Shown in pieces: positions 1-5,174 of a DNA stretch of 5,683 bases. The stretch is from positions 1-5,683 of the forward strand of contig JAZUAC010000068.1 of the NCBI GenBank assembly GCA_045637775.1, written 5' to 3'. This DNA is from UMGS172 sp045637775 (GTDB lineage Bacteria > Bacillota > Clostridia > Oscillospirales > Acutalibacteraceae). Position 1 is the stretch's first letter. Every line of letters starts with the position of its first letter. The position numbers and the translations under genes were made by a program. The notes under the pieces are model-generated. The model was not told where the DNA came from. It searched no databases and worked only from the letters and a program-made list of their open reading frames with translations.

Positions 1-797
1 TGAGCCATGGAGTGAACGATACCGAGACCAACGTTGGAGAAGCCCATACCTGCGATGTACTGACCGAGAGCCATGCCCTCACGGCCTGCGGGCTCGTTGT
101 TAACTGCTGCACGGAGAGACTTTGCAATGATCTCGATAGCCTTGATATGGAACATATCGCTCATTTCCCAAGCGCCCTTGGTTATGTAACCTTCGATAGC
201 GTGGGTAAGAGCATCCATACCGGTAGCTGCGGTAAGACCCTTGGGCATGGTAGCCATCATATCGGGGTCAACAACTGCAACAACGGGGATATCGTGAACG
301 TCGACACAAACCATCTTGCGGTTCTTTGCATCATCGGTGATAACATAGTTAATAGTAACCTCTGCTGCGGTACCTGCAGTGGTAGGAACAGCAATAATGG
401 GAACACAAGGATTCTTGGTGGGAGCTACGCCCTCAAGCGATACAACATCAGCAAACTCGGGGTTGGTGATGATGATACCGATAGCCTTTGCAGTATCCAT
501 AGAAGAGCCGCCGCCGATAGCAATAATGCAATCGGTACCTGCTGCCTTGAATGCGGCAACACCGGTCTGAACGTTCTCAATAGTCGGGTTGGGCTTAATG
601 TTGGAGTAAATCTCGTATGCAATCTTTGCATTGTCAAGAACATCGGTAACCTTCTTGGTTACGCCAAACTTGATAAGATCGGGGTCAGAGCAGACAAAAG
701 CCTTTTTAAAGCCGCGTGCTACAACCTCGTCAGCGATAGCGTTGATAGCGCCAGCACCGTGGTAACTTGTTTCATTGAGTACAAATCTGTTTGCCAT
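1..797 (-). CDS. fucO: Lactaldehyde reductase (iron-dependent alcohol dehydrogenase), C-terminus cut off by window edge
   Basis: The visible N-terminal 265 residues follow E. coli FucO closely from the first residues (MANRFVLNETSYHGAGAI). The family enzyme is a cytoplasmic, Fe(II)-dependent, oxygen-sensitive dehydrogenase that reduces L-lactaldehyde to L-1,2-propanediol with NADH during anaerobic fucose/rhamnose breakdown. Visible motifs are the nucleotide-binding IGGGSSMDTAK (94-104), Asp38, which aligns with the residue that gives E. coli FucO its NAD preference, the conserved VPTTAGTAAEVT (137-148), and iron ligands Asp195, His199 and His262. The fourth ligand His and the catalytic C-terminal part lie outside the window; the usual length is about 382 residues. 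The start is set by an AAAGGA ribosome binding site about 10 nt upstream. It lies 53 bp downstream of the alpha/beta hydrolase, and no terminator or convincing promoter is visible in that gap. Codons are strongly biased to C- and T-ending synonyms, as in highly expressed genes. The substrate could be another short-chain aldehyde, but the family call is firm. Confidence 0.93.
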   Translation of the reverse strand, partial: MANRFVLNETSYHGAGAINAIADEVVARGFKKAFVCSDPDLIKFGVTKKVTDVLDNAKIAYEIYSNIKPNPTIENVQTGVAAFKAAGTDCIIAIGGGSSMDTAKAIGIIITNPEFADVVSLEGVAPTKNPCVPIIAVPTTAGTAAEVTINYVITDDAKNRKMVCVDVHDIPVVAVVDPDMMATMPKGLTAATGMDALTHAIEGYITKGAWEMSDMFHIKAIEIIAKSLRAAVNNEPAGREGMALGQYIAGMGFSNVGLGIVHSMA

Positions 798-850
798 AGT
801 AAAAACATCCTTTCATATATAATCACTCATATAAGAGCGACGATTAACAT

Positions 851-1837
851 TTATATTTCAAAGCCGTTATTCTCGCATTTAAAGAAAAACTCTCTGACAT
901 TGTTTTGATACCCTGCGGTATCGGTTAAATAACTCATTCCGTGACCAGCACCGGGAACGATAAACAACTGCTTCGGTGCAACCGTTGCAAGATAATTCTC
1001 AAATGTCATACTGATGGGCACAAACCCATCGCTAGAACCGTGTATAAACAACACCGGTCTCGTATTGACCTTTAAGGCATCCAAGGTGGAATATCCGTCA
1101 CCGTCAAACCGTGCTTTACGCTTTATAATCGCATTAGCCAACGGATAAGTGAATTTCTCCTTTATTTTGAGGTTGTTGTCAAGCACATGCTTCCAAATAG
1201 CATGAGGCGAAGTAAAGCCGCAATCGGCTATTATTCCCTTGACTCGGTCATTCATTTTGCTTCCCGATGCCATAAGCACGGTTGAAGCACCCATAGAAAC
1301 ACCCAAAAGGTAAATCGGAATATCCTCAGGGTAACGCTCGGTCACAAACTGCAACCAATCAATACAATCATGCCTCTCAAGCACACCGAATCCGATATAT
1401 TCACCCTCACTGTCGTTCTGACCGCGTTGATCGGGACAAATCAGAACTGAACCCTCACCATACAGAAAATCCACACAACTGCCGAAATCGGTTTTCCAAT
1501 CAGAACGCCAACCGTGCATTGCAAGGATTATTCGTTTAGGGTTCTCACAACCGTAAATATACCCTTTAAGTCTTAATCCATCACGGCTTGTGATGCTGAC
1601 TGGTTCAGTTTCTAAAGCCATTGCTCTTTTGCGAGCTATTGCCACCTTTTGCAATTTCGGGTCATCCAAAAGCCCTCCCGAAACCCTTGATTGCAAACGA
1701 TGAGGCACCTTTAGCTTCAAACCATCACGTTTAACGGCAACACTGACTAAAGCGCGGCTTGTGAGTACCGTTGCACCCAAAAGCAAAACCGACCCAACAC
1801 CTGCAGCAATCAACAGTCTTTTCGAGCTTTTATTCAT
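851..1837 (-). CDS. Membrane-anchored alpha/beta hydrolase (serine hydrolase)
   Basis: A 328-residue protein with a Lys/Arg-rich start (MNKSSKR) and one hydrophobic segment at about 7-28. It is probably anchored in the membrane with the catalytic domain outside, although a signal peptide is possible. The alpha/beta hydrolase fold shows an oxyanion HGW motif (108-110), a nucleophile elbow GVSMG (179-183, Ser181), a probable catalytic Asp270 in GSSDGFVP, and His299 in GAGHG, so the triad looks intact. It resembles Bacillus YqkD-type hydrolases, which is a family-level recall; the substrate is unknown, most likely an ester or lipid. The chosen start at 1837 has an excellent GGAGG six bases upstream. 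An in-frame start at 1891 would add 18 residues but would sit almost at the predicted transcription start and lacks a ribosome binding site. It has its own promoter at 1903-1931. fucO follows 53 bp downstream, with no evident functional link. Confidence 0.88.
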   Translation of the reverse strand: MNKSSKRLLIAAGVGSVLLLGATVLTSRALVSVAVKRDGLKLKVPHRLQSRVSGGLLDDPKLQKVAIARKRAMALETEPVSITSRDGLRLKGYIYGCENPKRIILAMHGWRSDWKTDFGSCVDFLYGEGSVLICPDQRGQNDSEGEYIGFGVLERHDCIDWLQFVTERYPEDIPIYLLGVSMGASTVLMASGSKMNDRVKGIIADCGFTSPHAIWKHVLDNNLKIKEKFTYPLANAIIKRKARFDGDGYSTLDALKVNTRPVLFIHGSSDGFVPISMTFENYLATVAPKQLFIVPGAGHGMSYLTDTAGYQNNVREFFFKCENNGFEI

Positions 1838-1870
1838 GTGTTTCCTCCAAAACAGATAAACCCACTCACA

Positions 1871-1924
1871 AAAGCCACAAATCAACATCAATCCTCTATA
1901 ATAATATACTGTTTTTGTGGCTTT
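1871..1924. repeat. 11-bp perfect inverted repeat spanning the hydrolase transcription start
   Basis: AAAGCCACAAA (1871-1881) and TTTGTGGCTTT (1914-1924) are exact reverse complements separated by 32 bp. One arm lies between the -35 and -10 boxes of the hydrolase promoter, the other in its leader, with the symmetry centre next to the predicted start. Possible roles are a two-half-site operator or, for read-through RNA from the lipid kinase, a long-loop hairpin with a very short U-run. Confidence 0.5.
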
Positions 1925-1931
1925 AAGTCAA
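1903..1931 (-). promoter_or_regulatory. Promoter of the alpha/beta hydrolase gene
   Basis: On the minus strand TTGACT (1926-1931) and TATATT (1903-1908) are spaced by 17 bp. The start would fall near 1896, giving a leader of about 59 nt ending in a strong GGAGG site at 1844-1848. The promoter lies in the 108-bp gap after the lipid kinase, so the hydrolase can be expressed independently. An inverted repeat has one arm inside the spacer. Confidence 0.6.
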
Positions 1932-1945
1932 GTGTTTACAATAAT

Positions 1946-2833
1946 TTACCGCAAAAAATTTATTGCGTGCTTGATGTTATGAAGTTCAACCTCTCCTTCG
2001 GTCACTCCGTGCTCACCGTCAAGTGTCCAATCAAGCTTTTCCGCAGTAACAATCTTAATATTGGACGATTTATAAAATTCAATACTGCCATTTTCAAAAT
2101 TTGATGTAGTTATAGCAATTATTATTTTATTAAGATCAATAATATTCTTAGGTTTTTTCACAAGGGCAATTTCAAATACACCATCGCTCATATCCACCAA
2201 TTCATCTTTAAGTGTTACAATACCCGCAACCGAGGTAGAATTGGTAACAGAGACAAAAATATAGTCACCCGTAACAGTTCGGTCATCAAGTTCAACCGTC
2301 AAATTATAACTCTTAATTGTGGCTATTTCTTTAACTCCGCCCAAAACGTAAGCGAAATGCCCCAAATAATTCTTAAAACTTTGCGATACATTATACGAAG
2401 TTGCTGTAAAGGCACCGAATCCCGCCACATAGGTGAAAAATCTCTGCCCGTTAAAATCTCCAATATCTAAAAAGTTTCCCTTCCCTTCAATCAAGGCGGT
2501 TGCCGCTTTCACAGGGTTGCTTGACAATTTCATGCTTGATGCGAAATCATTTGTACTACCTGCAGGTATATACCCTAACGGCAAAGAGCTTTTTTCTTGC
2601 ATAATACCGCAGATTGTTTCGTTCAGCGTTCCGTCGCCGCCAAAACACACTACCACATCAAACCCATCTGCTTTTGCGGTTGATGCAAATTCAGTCGCAT
2701 GGCCGCGTCTTTCAGTCAACTTAACCGTGACTGTATATCCGCTCTTTTGCAAAACCATGACAACATCCATAAGTGTTGATTTGGCCTTCATTTTACCTGA
2801 AACCGGATTCACTATAAGCAATAGCTTTTTCAT
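1946..2833 (-). CDS. Diacylglycerol kinase-family lipid kinase (DgkB/YegS type)
   Basis: A soluble or membrane-associated 295-residue kinase of the DAGK catalytic (NAD-kinase-like) superfamily; length is normal for the family. It shows the N-terminal NPVSGK (9-14), the nucleotide-binding GGDGTLNE (65-72), PAGSTNDFA (90-98), a DGVFE motif (217-221) typical of the metal-site region, and the C-terminal LDGE (271-274), whose acidic residues are catalytic in characterised members. These enzymes use ATP to phosphorylate a lipid hydroxyl, classically diacylglycerol to phosphatidic acid, which recycles diacylglycerol released during lipoteichoic-acid synthesis in Gram-positives. Other lipid alcohols cannot be excluded. 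The ATG at 2833 has GAGG seven bases upstream; a GTG at 2839 would sit one base from that site and is unlikely. It starts 20 bp after the PAP2 gene on the same strand, so co-transcription is likely. It could be dgkB, but sequence alone does not separate DgkB from YegS-like paralogues. Confidence 0.92.
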   Translation of the reverse strand: MKKLLLIVNPVSGKMKAKSTLMDVVMVLQKSGYTVTVKLTERRGHATEFASTAKADGFDVVVCFGGDGTLNETICGIMQEKSSLPLGYIPAGSTNDFASSMKLSSNPVKAATALIEGKGNFLDIGDFNGQRFFTYVAGFGAFTATSYNVSQSFKNYLGHFAYVLGGVKEIATIKSYNLTVELDDRTVTGDYIFVSVTNSTSVAGIVTLKDELVDMSDGVFEIALVKKPKNIIDLNKIIIAITTSNFENGSIEFYKSSNIKIVTAEKLDWTLDGEHGVTEGEVELHNIKHAINFLR

Positions 2834-2853
2834 CCACACACCTCAAAATAGAA

Positions 2854-3408
2854 TTAACCGATTTTTTTACATTTTTTTAATTCGTACCATTTAATTGCCT
2901 TGCCAACGGTAATGTATCCTATAAATCCGAACAACACTCCAAGCACGATACCTGCCATAACATCAGTCGGGTAATGGACGTACAGATAAAGTCTAGACAG
3001 TGCAACAGTTATCGCAATGATTAATGCCGGTATTCCCAAGCGTTTATCGTTAAGCATCAGCACGGTTGCTGCCTCAAAGCAAACAAGTGTATGCCCAGAC
3101 GGAAACGACTTATCGCTTAGCTTCTCTACCAATAAGTCAATCTCAACACCGGGCATATCATAAGGCCTCACACGTCCAACCAAAGGCTTTAACGTCAGAT
3201 TTCCAACAACCAGCCCCAAAATCATTGCCAATCCCATCATAGCTCCGACCTTGCGATATTTCTTGGTTATAAGTAATACAACAGCAACTACTATCCAAAA
3301 GATTCCGCCGTCACCAAGCCGTGTAACAATCGGCATAAACCAATCAAGGAAGCCGCTTTTAATATGTTCCTGAATAAAATCAAGTATCTTTAATTCAAAA
3401 ATATTCAT
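2854..3408 (-). CDS. PAP2-family membrane lipid phosphatase
   Basis: A 184-residue multi-pass membrane protein with the complete three-part PAP2/phosphatidic acid phosphatase signature: K74-x6-R81-P82 (in KPLVGRVRP), P103-SGH106, and S138-R139-x5-H145-x3-D149 (SRLYLYVHYPTD). His106 and His145 with Asp149 are the expected catalytic residues, and all are present. Hydrophobic segments lie at about 35-47, 55-72, 108-119, 126-137 and 150-168, fitting the usual six-helix layout with a short N-terminal helix. Family members dephosphorylate undecaprenyl pyrophosphate (BcrC/YbjG type), phosphatidylglycerol phosphate or phosphatidic acid; which applies here is not decided by sequence. The neighbouring polyprenyl-phosphate-type glycosyltransferase makes carrier-lipid recycling attractive, and the lipid kinase makes a phosphatidate/diacylglycerol pair equally possible. 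ATG 3408 is preferred because GGTGA lies 5 nt upstream. An in-frame GTG at 3417 would add three residues but has no good ribosome binding site. Confidence 0.92.
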   Translation of the reverse strand: MNIFELKILDFIQEHIKSGFLDWFMPIVTRLGDGGIFWIVVAVVLLITKKYRKVGAMMGLAMILGLVVGNLTLKPLVGRVRPYDMPGVEIDLLVEKLSDKSFPSGHTLVCFEAATVLMLNDKRLGIPALIIAITVALSRLYLYVHYPTDVMAGIVLGVLFGFIGYITVGKAIKWYELKKCKKIG

Positions 3409-3470
3409 ATAGTTCACCGAATATCATCATAAAGAAAATTCAACGGTTATTATTTCCCATATGTAAATAT

Positions 3471-3500
3471 ATTATTGATTCCTTAAAAACATAATTTCAA
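3471..3500 (-). promoter_or_regulatory. Weak candidate promoter for the PAP2-lipid kinase pair
   Basis: On the minus strand TTGAAA (3495-3500), overlapping the stop codon of the GT2/GtrA gene, and AATAAT (3471-3476) are separated by 18 bp. Each box differs from consensus at one position. The region is very A/T-rich, so a chance match is quite possible. The 88-bp gap to the PAP2 start has no visible terminator, so read-through from the upstream gene is also likely. Confidence 0.3.
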
Positions 3501-4834
3501 TCGATAAATTCCGCTTTTTGGAGAGCAAACTCAATTTCGGATTCGTCCCAGAAAACTTTCGGTATCCATTTTGTGACCCGACACTTGTTTGATCCAACAA
3601 TAAATGCCTGCTTGTAGGTCATATCCGAATCCTTTACACTAGCAAAGCAGTAAATAAGAAATGCCGAAACAGCCAAAATCACAACCGACAAAACAATTGC
3701 AACTGCCATGATAATTTTCTTTTTGGCAGAACTTTTTTGTTTGACACTGTCATTCTTTTTCTTTGGTTCCTTGATTTTTGGCGGCGCAAAAACCCAATTT
3801 TGCTGAAAACGGAAACTCACAAAGAACAAAAGCGTGTCAACCGGCATCTTGAAAACAGTTCTTAGCGCAGCATTTTCACTGCCTGTTAGCACCGAGAAGC
3901 CCTTAACCAATGAAACCGATGTGAACGACAACACAACCGCAAGCAGGGTGTATCGAAGTATCGGTCGCATCATACCGCCCTTTACATCAAAAACCTGATT
4001 TTTATTAATTACGAAATTAACCACTGACGAAGGCACACGAGCAATCAGGTCTGCCCACAAAATATCACCTTCACCGTGGAAGAAAAACTGCAGCAAAAGC
4101 CAGTATACTAAAAGTTCAACCGCCATGCTGAAAAGCGAGCTGAAGGCAAACGCCAAAATCAGTTTATAGATTCTCAAAGAGTCCATTATCGGGCGAAAAT
4201 GCGAGTGCTTATTTTTATCAACATGTGATGTGTCGATGGTCATTTCAATAAAATCAATTTGCCTTTTCTTGGTTTCCAATAGAATATTAGTCTCATATTC
4301 ATATCTTGAGCCACCGATATCAACAAAATCCTCAACATGCTTCGTGGGGATAGCTCTTAACGCAGTTTGGGTATCAGAAATCTTGAGACCGCAGAACAAT
4401 CTGAAAACAATTCGAGTTATCTTATTGCCTATCCTGCTTTTCAAGGATAGGTTTTGGTCAGAAAGATTACGGCATCCCAAAACGATTTTTTCGGTCTTGA
4501 GCATCTTTTCCGCACAAGCCATAATATCACTGATAACATGTTGACCGTCATCGTTTACGGTTATAACACCGGCCTTGCCTTTGCGGTTCTTTAAAAAGAA
4601 CTCGAAGGCGGTTTTCAAAGAAGCGCCTTTGCCGCGGTTTCTTCTATGGGTAAGCACAGTGCAAAAGGGATATTTTTGAGTATCGGGAAGGAATTTTTTA
4701 TGCTCGGCACTGCTTCCGTCATCTACTATAACTATATCGTCAAAGCCATTGTCCAAAAGCTCATTTACAAGACTCATAAGCTTTTTGTTCGGGTCATAAG
4801 ACGGTATAACAACCGTCACATTATAATATTCCAT
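3497..4834 (-). CDS. Glycosyltransferase family 2 fused to GtrA-like membrane domain, with extra C-terminal membrane segment and tail
   Basis: A 445-residue fusion. Residues 1 to about 215 are a GT2 domain of the polyprenyl-phosphate hexosyltransferase (DPM1-like) kind: IPSYDP (10-15), VDDGS (37-41), NRGKG (66-70), NDDGQH (94-99, in the place of the usual DxDGQH), DTQTALR (154-160) and RYEYE (177-181). Residues about 224-349 are a four-helix GtrA-like domain (about 224-252, 259-278, 291-316, 325-349), a family linked to moving or presenting lipid-linked sugars across the membrane. A basic linker (351-373, rich in Lys) leads to a fifth helix (374-397) and a roughly 48-residue tail, predicted outside, which I do not recognise with certainty. 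It vaguely recalls the lead-in of secreted phosphodiester glycosidases. The inferred job is to load a sugar on undecaprenyl phosphate and help its transbilayer transfer. AAAGGAG lies eight bases before the ATG. The PAP2 gene follows 88 bp downstream. The first Asp of the metal motif is Asn, but Asp96 is kept. Confidence 0.9.
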   Translation of the reverse strand: MEYYNVTVVIPSYDPNKKLMSLVNELLDNGFDDIVIVDDGSSAEHKKFLPDTQKYPFCTVLTHRRNRGKGASLKTAFEFFLKNRKGKAGVITVNDDGQHVISDIMACAEKMLKTEKIVLGCRNLSDQNLSLKSRIGNKITRIVFRLFCGLKISDTQTALRAIPTKHVEDFVDIGGSRYEYETNILLETKKRQIDFIEMTIDTSHVDKNKHSHFRPIMDSLRIYKLILAFAFSSLFSMAVELLVYWLLLQFFFHGEGDILWADLIARVPSSVVNFVINKNQVFDVKGGMMRPILRYTLLAVVLSFTSVSLVKGFSVLTGSENAALRTVFKMPVDTLLFFVSFRFQQNWVFAPPKIKEPKKKNDSVKQKSSAKKKIIMAVAIVLSVVILAVSAFLIYCFASVKDSDMTYKQAFIVGSNKCRVTKWIPKVFWDESEIEFALQKAEFID

Positions 4835-4881
4835 CCGCCCAACTCCTTTCTTACTTTTGTACTACACAATTCGACACGATA

Positions 4882-4910
4882 ATTGTACCATTTTTCAACT
4901 GCAATTACAA
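4882..4910 (-). promoter_or_regulatory. Promoter of the GT2/GtrA gene, extended -10 type
   Basis: On the minus strand a -35 of TTGTAA (4905-4910) and a -10 of TACAAT (4882-4887) are spaced by 17 bp. The bases before the -10 read TGG, giving an extended -10 (TGGTACAAT). The expected start near 4875 leaves a leader of about 40 nt with a normal AAAGGAG site. The promoter is weaker than that of serC. Two short palindromes, ACAAATTTGT (4914-4923) and ATTTTATAAAAT (4934-4945), lie upstream. Confidence 0.55.
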
Positions 4911-5000
4911 GCAACAAATTTGTAACACGTATGATTTTATAAAATTTTCCGTTTAAGCCAAACAATCAGATATATTTTTTATATATTTGCAGTTTTGTGA

Positions 5001-5018
5001 TTGACAAATATGTCACAA
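5001..5018. promoter_or_regulatory. Possible second, imperfect Rex-like site over the serC -35 box
   Basis: TTGACAA ATAT GTCACAA matches the alternative Rex pattern TTGTGAA-N4-TTCACAA at 11 of 14 specified positions. Its centre is 53 bp upstream of the centre of the strong site, close to five helical turns. It also contains TGACA/TGTCA (5002-5006 and 5011-5015). A slightly shifted 7-bp inverted repeat, TTTGTGA/TCACAAA (4994-5000 and 5013-5019), overlaps it. It may be an operator for Rex or for a different dimeric regulator, or chance. Confidence 0.3.
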
Positions 5019-5029
5019 AGTATTATAAT
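5001..5029 (+). promoter_or_regulatory. serC promoter, consensus sigma-A type
   Basis: The -35 box TTGACA (5001-5006) and -10 box TATAAT (5024-5029) both match the vegetative consensus at all six positions, with the optimal 17-bp spacer. The upstream stretch 4970-4987 is almost pure A/T and could act as an UP element. Transcription should start near 5036, giving a leader of about 139 nt. The -35 box is embedded in overlapping inverted repeats, so repressor control is likely. Confidence 0.88.
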
Positions 5030-5053
5030 AACCTCATCGTGAAGAAGAAATCA

Positions 5054-5071
5054 TTGTTAAAATTTTAACAA
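5054..5071. promoter_or_regulatory. Probable Rex (NADH/NAD+-sensing repressor) operator in serC leader
   Basis: TTGTTAA AATT TTAACAA matches the clostridial Rex consensus TTGTTAA-N4-TTAACAA at every specified position, and the palindrome extends one more base pair on each side (5053-5072). It sits about 18 to 36 bp after the expected serC transcription start, where a bound repressor would block early elongation or promoter clearance. Rex binds DNA when NADH/NAD+ is low and releases it when NADH rises. The match is read directly; binding by Rex is inferred. As RNA the same bases would form an 8-bp A/U-rich hairpin. Confidence 0.7.
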
Positions 5072-5132
5072 TTTGCGTTTTCAGCGTATTTCTTCACAAA
5101 ATACCCGCCGTAGCTAAAAGCGGCAAACCACA

Positions 5133-5153
5133 AAGGGTTAAAAAATCACCCTT
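5133..5153 (+). other. Stem-loop just upstream of the serC ribosome binding site
   Basis: AAGGGT (5133-5138) pairs perfectly with ACCCTT (5148-5153) around a 9-nt A-rich loop, ending six bases before the AAAGGA ribosome binding site. It is not followed by a U-tract, so it is not an intrinsic terminator. It could tune translation or mRNA stability. A second short stem, GCCG/CGGC, is possible at 5107-5110 and 5121-5124. Confidence 0.35.
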
Positions 5154-5174
5154 ACATAGAAAGGAATTGTTATT

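Larger units (their letters stand above)
4835..5174. other. Divergent intergenic region between the GT2/GtrA gene and serC
   Basis: This 340-bp A/T-rich stretch holds no convincing gene. It contains the leftward promoter for the GT2/GtrA gene (4882-4910), two small palindromes (4914-4923 and 4934-4945), an A/T-rich tract (4970-4987), the consensus serC promoter (5001-5029), the probable Rex operator (5054-5071), an 8-bp leader inverted repeat GTGAAGAA/TTCTTCAC (5039-5046 and 5090-5097) that encloses the operator, and a stem-loop before the serC ribosome binding site. No T-box or amino-acid riboswitch was recognised. Confidence 0.8.

Noticed and set aside
798..850. Promoter for fucO in the gap after the hydrolase
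   Set aside because: TATA-like stretches exist, but none has a reasonable -35 box at 16-18 bp, and the nearest would start transcription inside the ribosome binding site.
12..908. Long plus-strand open frame of 298 codons opposite fucO
   Set aside because: It is antisense to a clear fucO reading frame, is very rich in Cys, Asn and Val in a pattern expected from reverse-complemented biased codons, and has no recognisable domain or ribosome binding site.
1838..1891. Eighteen-residue N-terminal extension of the alpha/beta hydrolase
   Set aside because: The upstream ATG at 1891 lies about five bases from the predicted transcription start and has no ribosome binding site, whereas the ATG at 1837 has a perfectly spaced GGAGG.
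1871..1924. Intrinsic terminator for the lipid kinase transcript
   Set aside because: The loop would be 32 nt and the U-run is only four bases, partly inside the stem, so it does not fit a standard intrinsic terminator. It is kept only as an inverted repeat.
5039..5068. Possible leader peptide starting with GTG in the serC leader, ending after nine codons
   Set aside because: The start codon would lie about three bases after the transcription start with no ribosome binding site, and the codons are explained by the palindrome and the stem. It is not a convincing attenuator peptide.
5036..5174. T-box or serine-responsive riboswitch in the serC leader
   Set aside because: There is no T-box sequence, no specifier-loop-like layout and no terminator with a U-tract; only short stems are visible.
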